In this document: positions 1-6,713 of the stretch, piece after piece
Position numbering within the stretch: the stretch's first letter is position 1
How the letters are laid out: the number at the start of each line of letters is the position of its first letter
NCBI RefSeq assembly: GCF_000262465.1
Contig: NZ_CM001489.1
Location: forward strand, 2,290,597-2,354,596
Direction: 5' to 3'
Source: Frankia sp. QA3
GTDB taxonomy: Bacteria; Actinomycetota; Actinomycetes; Frankiales; Frankiaceae
DNA: 64,000 nucleotides
Made by a program: the position numbers and the translations under genes
Notes under the pieces: generated by a model
What the model was told of the DNA's origin: nothing
Database searches by the model: none
Seen by the model: only the letters and a program-made list of their open reading frames with translations

Positions 1-449
1 GCGTCCCAGGCGGACAGCACCGGGCGCCGGGCCCCGTCGGTGGTGGGCTGAACGAAGGCGAACAGGGTCAGCGAACCGTCCGGTGAGCGCAGGATGTCGC
101 GGGCGCCGGGAAGCCGGCCGTACGACCCGACCTGTGCCGGCTGGTCCAGGAGCGGGTACACGCCGTTGACCTCGGAGTCCAGCTTCTTGGTCGGATAGGG
201 GCCGGCGACCCGTTCGGTACGCAGACCCGCCGGGGCGGTGGTGAATCGGGATACGTACCACCGCTCGTCGCCGCCGTACTCGACGATCAGCTTGCCCGGA
301 ATGGCGAACGATCCAAGGTAGGTGAGGACCCGGCGGAGCGCGTCGCTGTGCTGGCCAAACGGCTGGTGCTCATGCTCCGCAACGAGCTCGGGTGTCAGCG
401 TCGGCCGCAGGTCGACGTACCTGCGTGCATGAAAGCGCGCGTCGACCAT
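1..449 (-). CDS. Hypothetical protein, 3' end outside window
   Basis: This reverse-strand frame starts at ATG (447-449) and stays open to the window edge for about 149 codons, so the C-terminus is missing. The product begins MVDARFHARRYVDLRP. A helical stretch follows with the motif LVAEHEHQPFGQHSDALRRV, and then a strand-rich segment around EYGGDERWYVSRF. The xEHxxxPFGxHSxxLxRV pattern reminds me of the small-subunit family related to N,N-dimethylformamidase and similar short actinobacterial proteins; this is a weak recollection and not an assignment. Codon use is coding-like, with third positions mostly G or C. It is divergent from the small gene at 470, with only 20 bp between the starts, so a shared promoter would have to lie inside one of the two genes. 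No clear ribosome site precedes the ATG. Confidence 0.6.
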   Translation of the reverse strand, partial: MVDARFHARRYVDLRPTLTPELVAEHEHQPFGQHSDALRRVLTYLGSFAIPGKLIVEYGGDERWYVSRFTTAPAGLRTERVAGPYPTKKLDSEVNGVYPLLDQPAQVGSYGRLPGARDILRSPDGSLTLFAFVQPTTDGARRPVLSAWD

Positions 450-469
450 CCCGACTGGCCATCATTCCG

Positions 470-766
470 ATGACACCAGCAGGTGCCGGCACGACCAGCA
501 ATCCGCTGACGGTGGCCGGTACCGTCAGGTGCAAGTTCCCCGGCTCCGCCGAATCACTGAAGATCACCGGTGGCGGGGAGTCGCACGGCACGTCCGTGGG
601 TACGGGCGGACGGTTCTCGGTGGTCTTCGGCAACCCGCAGCTTCCCAGCGTCGCGAATGTCGAGGTGCGATGCGATGTCGCCGGCACCAGGACCTACCGG
701 AGCACGACCTTCCCCCTGCATCGACCGGTGGCCGGGCAGACCCTCACCGTGAACCTCCTGGCCTGA
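470..766 (+). CDS. Small hypothetical protein, beta-rich
   Basis: This is a 98-residue product starting at ATG 470. Its sequence reads like a small beta-sandwich: SNPLTVAGTVRCKFPGSAES, a glycine-rich turn, then FSVVFGNPQLPSVANVEVRC and a final strand pair. Two cysteines could pair. There is no obvious signal peptide with this start. An upstream in-frame start at 392 exists, but that segment overlaps the opposite-strand gene and does not look like protein. The gene could be the 3' remnant of a longer surface-protein gene, because the fold appears to begin abruptly. A perfect hairpin follows 14 bp after the stop. Function unknown. Confidence 0.5.
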   Translation: MTPAGAGTTSNPLTVAGTVRCKFPGSAESLKITGGGESHGTSVGTGGRFSVVFGNPQLPSVANVEVRCDVAGTRTYRSTTFPLHRPVAGQTLTVNLLA

Positions 767-780
767 CCAGCCGGGCAGAC

Positions 781-811
781 GGATGGTGCGCCCGAGTAGG
801 GCGCACCATCC
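781..811. terminator. Perfect 13-bp hairpin between convergent genes
   Basis: GGATGGTGCGCCC (781-793) and its exact complement (799-811) enclose the 5-nt loop GAGTA. It lies 14 bp after the stop of the small gene ending at 766 and about 100 bp from the end of the opposing gene at 917. There is no T-tract, as is common in high-GC actinobacteria. Confidence 0.7.
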
Positions 812-916
812 ACAAACACACGGCGTGGACGCTGCTCCCACCGCCGGTCTTGCCCAAATGCCTCGCCTGACTCGATGCAGGGGCATAGAGCTCGACCACG
901 TGACGGTGGAGGGACG

Positions 917-1645
917 CTAGCGGATGGGTGACACGCCCTTGCATAGTCTCCCGAGCAGCGCGATGTCGTGTCCGCCCGCCCCCCTGCAGCGCCATGCCGG
1001 CCAGCCTGCTCCCGCCCACTCCGAATCCGATTCGGGCAGGTGCAGGCCGCGGCGATGAAGAGGACACTCGGGCCAGAAGAACACGAACAGTTCCATGATG
1101 CATTCCTGCACGCCTGCCGCGACCGACAGGACGGTGCGGGGCAGGTCCGGACCGCCCACACAGGGCGGCGGATCTCCGCCGCCGCGGAACGGTTCGCCGT
1201 CGAATCCGAGGAGGAGCTGCGGTTCGCCGTCGTCATCGAATCGGCCCGTCCAGTGGAGCGTGAGACGACCTACCTTGGCCCCGGTCCGGTCCAGATCTCG
1301 CTGCACAACTGCCAGAGCCTGCTCGGTACGAGCAACGAGATCGGGTTCAAACCGATCGCGCGAACTTGCCCAGGACATGATCTCGCCCCATGACTCCTCG
1401 CCTGAACCGAGGTCGCAGCCCGACTCGGCCAGCACCATCGGCAGCAGGCGGAGCGCTTCGAGATCATCACGGATGCCGAGGCCGGCGAGTTCCCTCAGCA
1501 TGGGTCCGTCGAACCCGGCCGCCAATGCCTCCGCCGCGAGATGCGGCAGGCTGACATGTACTTTCCCGGTGAGCTGCAAGTCGTACCAGGCAGCCTTAAG
1601 ATCGTCCACCCGCCAAGTATGTCGATCGGCCGCATATCCGTCCAT
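917..1645 (-). CDS. Conserved-looking hypothetical protein
   Basis: This encodes 242 residues from ATG 1643-1645 (MDGYAADRHTWRVDDL). A longer in-frame start at 1693 adds a basic, non-protein-like leader. The N-terminal half is alpha-helical and leucine-rich (LKAAWYDLQLTGKVHVSLPH), and the middle looks like a beta-hairpin region (LTLHWTGRFDDDGEPQLLLG). The end holds CPLHRRGLHLPE and a Trp-Arg-Cys segment that could bind a metal. No signal peptide or membrane helix is visible. It ends about 105 bp from the hairpin at 781-811. Downstream of it lies only the convergent small gene, and the LuxR gene upstream is on the same strand with an 87-bp gap, so co-transcription with the regulator is possible. 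I do not recognise the family. Confidence 0.55.
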   Translation of the reverse strand: MDGYAADRHTWRVDDLKAAWYDLQLTGKVHVSLPHLAAEALAAGFDGPMLRELAGLGIRDDLEALRLLPMVLAESGCDLGSGEESWGEIMSWASSRDRFEPDLVARTEQALAVVQRDLDRTGAKVGRLTLHWTGRFDDDGEPQLLLGFDGEPFRGGGDPPPCVGGPDLPRTVLSVAAGVQECIMELFVFFWPECPLHRRGLHLPESDSEWAGAGWPAWRCRGAGGHDIALLGRLCKGVSPIR

Positions 1646-1732
1646 GACAAATGTCCGTCCATGCCAACCCGCGCGGCGCGGCGACGCTCCCACCGCGCGC
1701 GGGCTGCCACCGCCGAGGGGAGGACCCGAGCG

Positions 1733-2824
1733 TCACGCGGAACGCGCCTCGGCGCCGAGGATCGCCGTCAACTCCGGCCGAGAACCGACATTCATCTTGG
1801 CGAAAATCGACTTCATGTGATCGCGCAGGGTGTGCCGGGAAATCCACATCCGCTCGGCGATCTCAGCGGTCTTGTGGCCGGCGATCAGGTATTCGGTCAC
1901 CTGGCGTTCCCGACCGGTCAGGCCGTAGAGCGCGAACAGCAGGGGGAGCATCTGCGCCGGCCCGGCGGGTTCGAGCATCACCGCTGTGCGGGGCGACAGG
2001 CCGGCGCCGTCGACGAGGACGTCGGCGTGCACTAACAGCCATCCCCCCGCAGGCAGTCGCAGGCGCAGCCTCGCGGCCCGCGGCGCCTCGTCGGCCGTCC
2101 CGTGGGCCTGCGCCTGGGCCTGCGCCTGGAGTGCGACGATCGCGATCGCGATCGGCGTCTCGCCCTCCGGCGGGGGGGACATCCGGTGGATCCACCGGTC
2201 CGCCTCCCGTGTGGTCGCCTCGATCCGGCCGGCCTCGTCGAGCACGAGCATGCCGGGCCGGCCGGCGCAGGCCGCGGCGGGCGGATTGCGCGCGAGGACG
2301 ACCCGCAGACCGCGGCCGAGCTCGCTCGCCACGGCCGCGACGTAGCGCACCTCCTCGGGGCTGAAGTCGGGCATGTCCGTCGCCCGGGTCAGGCAGCCGA
2401 CGGCCCAGGTGGCGCCGCCATCGCGGGCCAGCAGGCGCATCTCGTCGTTCAGCCCGTTGGGCGCGTGCACACTGCGGTGGCGCGAGCTGAGATCCAGGTC
2501 GCCGCCGGTCGCGGTGGCGAGCGTCGCGGCGGCCCGTCCCACCCGGTCGAGTTCGGCGAACCGGTTGAAATCACCCCCGGCAAACTCGTTGCTCGCCTTG
2601 GTGGCCTGGACGCCGAGGCCGGACGTGTCGACCGTGAGCAGATCCGTGGGCAGCAGGGTCTCCGGGTCGGTTATCGCCCACGTGCCCATGTCGTAGGGCA
2701 CGATGCACCGGACCTGTTCGGCGACTTCCCGGACCAGGTCGGCCGGATCTAGCCGGTTGCGGCATAGCGCCGCGATCCTCGCACGGACCGCGTCGGCGTT
2801 ACCACCGAGGGGGAGCTTCGGCAC
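1733..2824 (-). CDS. LuxR-family transcriptional regulator
   Basis: A 363-residue protein with a C-terminal LuxR/NarL-type helix-turn-helix (about residues 298-358: LTGRERQVTEYLIAGHKTAE, then ISRHTLRDHMKSIFAKM). The first 180 residues resemble a GAF/PAS-like sensor region (VREVAEQVRCIVPYDMGTW). No receiver-domain aspartate pattern or MalT-type ATPase is visible, so it is probably a ligand-responsive single-protein regulator. The middle contains a short Gln-Ala repeat (QAQAQAQAH, about residue 235) encoded by repeated CCTGCG units. Two C5/G4 inverted repeats sit just upstream (2859-2903). The remnant exporter gene at 3142 is divergent and could once have been its target. The DNA-binding role is established for the domain; the ligand is unknown. 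Confidence 0.85.
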   Translation of the reverse strand: MPKLPLGGNADAVRARIAALCRNRLDPADLVREVAEQVRCIVPYDMGTWAITDPETLLPTDLLTVDTSGLGVQATKASNEFAGGDFNRFAELDRVGRAAATLATATGGDLDLSSRHRSVHAPNGLNDEMRLLARDGGATWAVGCLTRATDMPDFSPEEVRYVAAVASELGRGLRVVLARNPPAAACAGRPGMLVLDEAGRIEATTREADRWIHRMSPPPEGETPIAIAIVALQAQAQAQAHGTADEAPRAARLRLRLPAGGWLLVHADVLVDGAGLSPRTAVMLEPAGPAQMLPLLFALYGLTGRERQVTEYLIAGHKTAEIAERMWISRHTLRDHMKSIFAKMNVGSRPELTAILGAEARSA

Positions 2825-2858
2825 ATCAACACGTTACCGCCACCATGAGGCCATTCGA

Positions 2859-2903
2859 CACCCCCCGTCTGTGGGGGTGCCCGCAAAACCCCCAAGCGTG
2901 GGG
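2859..2903. promoter_or_regulatory. Paired CCCCC/GGGG inverted repeats upstream of luxR gene
   Basis: Two similar dyads lie in the divergent intergenic region. One is CACCCCC (2859-2865) with GGGGGTG (2873-2879). The other is CCCCC (2889-2893) with GGGG (2900-2903). Their centres are 27 bp apart, roughly 35-80 bp upstream of the LuxR start. They are a candidate autoregulatory operator. Confidence 0.35.
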
Positions 2904-3141
2904 ATGGGCGGACCGGTGCATGCCCACAACGATGGCGGGAGGAAGACCGCGCACGAGGCGTCAATGGAGAGATTTCCGTCCACCGATCACCCCGGAGGGC
3001 GGGACGCCGCTCTTTCTCACCGTTGCCGCGGCAAGGATCTGTCGGGCCAAAGGGATCGGCTCGGCTGGGCCGACCGCCGCGACAACGGGGTGCGCTTCGG
3101 GGCCGTCACCGCCATTCCCTCAAGAGATATGGACAGCTGCC

Positions 3142-4290
3142 ATGAGTAACACCGTCACCGAGGCGGACGGCCGGGTAGCCACCTGCCCTGAAGCCGGCGC
3201 GAAGCATGGGTGGGCGCTTGCCGTCATCTCGCTGGCCACGTTGATGGTTGTCCTGGATACCACCATCGTCAATGTCGCCCTGCCGAGTCTGCAGAACTCC
3301 CTGGATATCACCGACGCCAACCGGAAGTGGGGCGTCACCGCCTACACGCTGCCGTTCGGCGGCCCGCTGCTGCTCGGTGGGCGGACCGCCGACTTCGGTG
3401 GTCGCAAGCGGGGATTCCTCATCGGTCTGATCGGCTTCGCGCTCGGGTCGATCATCGGCGGCGCCCCGGTCAACCAGGGCATGCTCTACACCGCGCGCGG
3501 TTCAGGAAGCCTTCGCCGCCCTGCTCGCCGGCGGCGCGCTGACGCACTACCTCGACTGGCGCTGGTGCCTCTACGTCAACGTGCCGATCGCGGCTATCGC
3601 GTTCTTCGGCGCGCTCCCACTGATTCGGGAGAGCCGGGCACAGGGCAACGCCAAGTACGACCTGCCGGGTGCCGCACTGGTCACCGCCGGCTTCGTCCTG
3701 CTCGTCTACGGTCTCACCGAGGCCGCCACGAACGGCTGGTCCGCCGCCCGGACGATCGGGCTGCCGATCGGGGGCCTGGTGCTGCTGATCTCGTTCACCC
3801 TCTTCGAACTGCGCGTCTCGCATCCGCTGCTGCCCATGCGCGTGGCGGTGGACCGCAACCGCAGCGGGGCGTTCCGCATCGGCGTGCACACGTCCTACGC
3901 CTCGCACGTCCTCAGCCTTGAGATCATCGTCGCCGTCGGGATGGCCGGCGTGCTCGTGCCGACCACCAGCCTGGCGCTTCTCGGGGTCGGCGAGGACTCG
4001 GGTGTCGCCAGCGGCCCGGTCAGTGCGGCGCAGCAGGTCAACGTGCCCATCGGCACGGCGTTGCTCAACGCCATCGCGGCGACGGCCACCGCCTCGTACC
4101 TGTCTTCGCGCCACGGGGCCACTCGGGCGCTCGAGCAGCTCGGCCTGGCCAAGGGCCTGGTACACGGCTATTCGGTGGCTTCCTCGTCGCGGCCGGCATC
4201 TTCGCCCGGGGAGCGGTCACCAGCCTGGTGCTGATCAACACGACCAAGGAGGAAGTAGGCGGTGCCGACCCGGCCGCCCTGCCCGCGTGA
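3142..4290 (+). pseudogene. Degraded DHA2-type MFS drug exporter
   Basis: The start ATG at 3142 begins a convincing exporter N-terminus (LMVVLDTTIVNVALPSLQNS, then GGRTADFGGRKRGFLIGLIG). The reading frame breaks near 3500 and continues in another frame from about 3508 (LDWRWCLYVNVPIAAIAFFG). It ends in a third register from about 4170 to the TGA at 4288-4290 (GFLVAAGIFARGAVTSLVLI, KEEVGGADPAALPA). Compared with the usual 14-helix DHA2 layout of about 480 residues, a block of roughly 40 residues is missing before LDWRW. A further block of about 70 is missing after DRNRSGAF. Two frameshifts plus two internal deletions make a working transporter unlikely. A short TetR-like stub follows, which is the usual partner of such exporters. 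Confidence 0.8.
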
Positions 4291-4371
4291 TCCGGCCCCC
4301 GCTCACGGCGCTGCCCCGAACGAACGGCGACGCGGTCGCCACGCCCGACGCGAGGAGACCCCGTCACCATG

Positions 4372-4400
4372 TCCTATCGACCTTCGACAGATAGTCAGGA
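4372..4400. promoter_or_regulatory. Imperfect dyad before TetR stub
   Basis: TATCGACCTTCGACAGATA (4375-4393), flanked by TCC and GGA, is an imperfect inverted repeat. It ends about 10 bp before the TetR-like start at 4411. TetR regulators often bind such sites at their own promoters. This is suggestive only. Confidence 0.25.
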
Positions 4401-4410
4401 GATCGCGCCC

Positions 4411-4623
4411 ATGTCCAGGCCGAGCGTACGACCACAGATCGTGGCCGCCGCGATGAACCAGTTTCATCTACGCGGCTTCAACGGCTACGAAGTCAGAGAC
4501 ATCACCGAGGCGGCCGGACTGCCGCACAGCCGCGCGATTCGCAAGCAGGTGGGGCAGGGGCTGGCCACCGTCTTCGGTCCGCTATCGCCGGCCCTTGTCG
4601 ACGCCACGGCGGTGTCGGCATGA
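4411..4623 (+). pseudogene. Truncated TetR-family regulator
   Basis: This ORF has 70 codons, against the usual 180-200 of the family. Residues 1-35 are a recognisable TetR N-terminus (PQIVAAAMNQFHLRGFNGYE, DITEAAGLP). The recognition helix then changes into HSRAIRKQVG where GSFYNHF-like residues are expected, and the whole ligand-binding domain is gone apart from about 20 terminal residues. An internal deletion fits best. The stop overlaps the start of the next gene by 4 bp (ATGA), so the ORF may survive as a translated leader for that reductase. An alternative in-frame start at 4369 adds 14 residues. Confidence 0.7.
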
Positions 4624-5060
4624 GCGGCCGCGACTGGAACGAGCAGAACCGGCTGGTCATCGGGGAGTTCCGGGCCAACGCAGGGAAGGTCGGTGGCTAT
4701 TTCGCCGACAAGCCGCTCCTGTTGTTGACCACCACCGGCGCGAGGACCGGAGCGTCACGCACCAACCCTCTTGGCTATCTCGTCGACGGCGACCGCCACG
4801 TGGTTTTCGCCTCCGTCGCCGGGGAGCCGACCAATCCCGCCTGGTATCACAACCTGCTCGCCAACCCGGACGTCACCGTCGAGGTGGGCACCGAGGTCTT
4901 TCCCGCCACGGCGGTCGTGGCCACCGGGGACGAACGCGACCGTCTCTACGCTCGTCACGCCGCCCAGCACCCCCAGTGGGCCACCTACCAGACCAGGACA
5001 ACCCGCCAGATCCCGGTGATCATGCTGGTCCGGCGAGCAGACGTGCAGCCTCCGGCCTGA
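4620..5060 (+). CDS. Deazaflavin (F420)-dependent nitroreductase-family protein
   Basis: A 146-residue split-barrel protein of the Ddn/FDOR-A type, which in mycobacteria uses reduced F420 to reduce quinones or nitro compounds. Visible signature segments are KPLLLLTTTGARTGASRTNP (residues about 31-50), HVVFASVAGEPTNPAWYHNL and ANPDVTVEVGTE. The C-terminal ARHAAQHPQWATYQTRTTRQ, then IPVIML, is also typical. Length and order match the family completely, so this looks intact, unlike its neighbours. It is translationally coupled (ATGA) to the TetR stub upstream. The substrate is not predictable from sequence. A second family member is encoded at 31642-32073. Confidence 0.9.
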   Translation: MSGRDWNEQNRLVIGEFRANAGKVGGYFADKPLLLLTTTGARTGASRTNPLGYLVDGDRHVVFASVAGEPTNPAWYHNLLANPDVTVEVGTEVFPATAVVATGDERDRLYARHAAQHPQWATYQTRTTRQIPVIMLVRRADVQPPA

Positions 5061-5335
5061 CCCGGCCCGTCTGCCCGACCGCCGTCTGCTGACCGCCGTC
5101 GGCGCACCCTACCGCCGGCATCCGCAGCGCGCCCACACGGCGGGCAAGTGCATACGCGGGCTCCGAGCGGGCGATAAGACTGAATTGTTAAATGATTTAT
5201 ATCAAGGATCGGGCGAATCGGTCGCACGCCGGGGGGCCAGACGTCCATGGGGGTGCGATGCGATGAGTACAGGCACGAGCCGGACGTCATCCACTGTGGC
5301 GGACGATCGCCGGGCCGACGGCCGGGTGGTCGGCC
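5061..5335. other. Intergenic region with AT-rich patch
   Basis: No convincing gene is present. Positions 5180-5207 are conspicuously AT-rich for this genome (TTGTTAAATGATTTATATC) and include a TTGTTA hexamer with a TATATC element about 8 bp later, too close for a standard promoter. It may mark a recombination junction upstream of the chimeric ORF. Confidence 0.35.
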
Positions 5336-6031
5336 GGTCACCCCGACACCGAGGTCCTGCCCGAGCTGCTGTCCCCGGCGGACCTCGTCATCCCCCGCCG
5401 TCACGGGCTGTCCCCGACCTGGCGGACCGAACTGCTGCCGGTCCTGCGCTGCCGGGGAGTGCGCACGATCGTGCTCGCGGGCGTCTCGGTCAACGTCGCG
5501 CTGCTGCTCGCGGCGGGCGAGACCGTCCAGGAGGGATTCGGGGTCGTGGTGCCGCGCGATGCCGTGGCCGGGACCCCGGCGGCCGCCCTCGACGGCACCG
5601 AGGCCCGCAGCGAGATGAGCGTCTGGTCGATGCTGGCCTCCCCGCTGCTCGCGGGCAACGATCTCACCAGGATGACCGCGACGAGGGCCGCGATCCTCAC
5701 GAACGCGGCCGTGCTCGCCGTCGACCAGGACCCGCTGGGCGCCGCGCCGGTTCCGGTGCCCCGCCGCGACGGTCTCCTGCTGTGGACCCGGCCGCTGGCC
5801 GACGGTCACACGGGCGTGCTGGCCGTCAACCGGAGCGACTCCCCCCGCGCGGCAACCCTCACCGCGGCCGAGCTGGCCCTGCCGGCCACCGCCGCCGGCT
5901 ACCGCGCCACCGACCTGTGGACGGGCACGATCACCACCACCGCCGACGGCTCGCTGCCCCTGACCCTCGCGCCGCACGCAGCCACCCTGCTCCGCCTCGC
6001 CCCAGCCACGACTGCCCCCGCCAGGCCCTGA
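5336..6031 (+). pseudogene. Chimera of isochorismatase-like and GH27 C-terminal fragments
   Basis: One open frame joins two unrelated pieces. Codons from 5336 to about 5575 read like the second half of an isochorismatase-like cysteine hydrolase (HPDTEVLPELLSPADLVIPR; RGVRTIVLAGVSVNVALLLA). The usual catalytic Cys position is occupied by serine-valine-asparagine. From about 5590 the frame becomes the C-terminal part of a GH27 alpha-galactosidase (MSVWSMLASPLLAGNDLTRM, ILTNAAVLAVDQDPLG, then the beta-sandwich LTLAPHAATLLRLAP). The GH27 catalytic aspartates would lie in the absent N-terminal barrel. An in-frame stop occurs just upstream (about 5263), and no normal start precedes the fragment except GTG 5459. 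It is most likely a deletion fusion without activity. Confidence 0.7.
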
Positions 6032-6047
6032 ACGCGCGGGTGGCGGC

Positions 6048-6398
6048 TCACGCCGGCCAGCGGGCGCCGGGCTCCCACACCGACATGACGACACTCGACA
6101 TGTCCAGGGTGTCGCTCAGCGGCAGCCGCCCGTCGCCCACCCGGGCCAGGAACTCCCCGAACACCTTCGCCGGCTCGTCGTCGAGCTCGTAGACCGCCAG
6201 GTGGCGTTGCGGCAGGGCGCCCTCACCGGGCGCGACGTCGGCAGGCGGGATGTCCGGCCTGACCTGATAGCGCTGGGCGGAGACGACGCCGGGAACCCCG
6301 CAGACGTCCCGGATGTGCACCTCGTCGTACCACTTGTTGTACTCGTCGTCCCGCCCGTCGACGGGATTGCTCAGGACCAGGAACAGCGCGCGGGCCAC
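6048..6398 (-). CDS. Dimeric alpha-beta barrel (EthD-like) protein
   Basis: A 116-residue product from GTG 6396-6398, preceded by a strong ribosome site (GAGGAGGGGAG). It opens with ALFLVLSNPVDGRDDEYNKW YDEVHIRDV, the pattern of EthD/YCII-like ferredoxin-fold proteins: a first strand, then NPxxGxxxEFNxWYDxxHxxDV. A second strand follows (VVSAQRYQV), then the terminal SSVVMSVWEP. Proteins of this type bind or cyclise small aromatic and polyketide substrates, or accompany oxygenases. No such pathway is adjacent, so its substrate is unknown. It converges with the chimeric ORF, with a 16-bp gap. Confidence 0.8.
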   Translation of the reverse strand: MARALFLVLSNPVDGRDDEYNKWYDEVHIRDVCGVPGVVSAQRYQVRPDIPPADVAPGEGALPQRHLAVYELDDEPAKVFGEFLARVGDGRLPLSDTLDMSSVVMSVWEPGARWPA

Positions 6399-6713
6399 GT
6401 CCGGGCTCCCCTCCTCGGCGAGAACCGGCCGTCCCCAGGACGTATCCGGTGTCCGACGATCCGGACACTAGTGACCACGCGCCGCGGCGTCCATGATTTT
6501 CTGACATACAACTGCCAGAAGGTGGCATCCATGGATGCTGCCGCTCACTCCTCTCCCGCCGGGCGGGGATGCCGGGAGAGAGCATCTGAGGTGACAGCAG
6601 GATGCCAGCCAGGAGGCGGCCCGCCGCCGTCGCATGATCGACGGAAACGTCGGACCCCGCGGCATGGCCGACGGCCCGCTCGGCCGCCCGACGGGCCCGA
6701 GGAGACTGGGCGC
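6399..6713. other. Intergenic leader of hrpB
   Basis: These 315 bp separate the divergent EthD-like gene and hrpB. The frame of hrpB is open throughout, but its residues here are low-complexity and antisense to the other gene's start, so I treat this as leader. GAGGAG at 6698-6703 is the ribosome site for the ATG at 6714. No clear operator is seen. Confidence 0.5.

Noticed and set aside
2845..3141. N-terminal extension of the exporter frame
   Set aside because: The frame is open, but its residues are not transporter-like. The conserved exporter sequence begins after ATG 3142.
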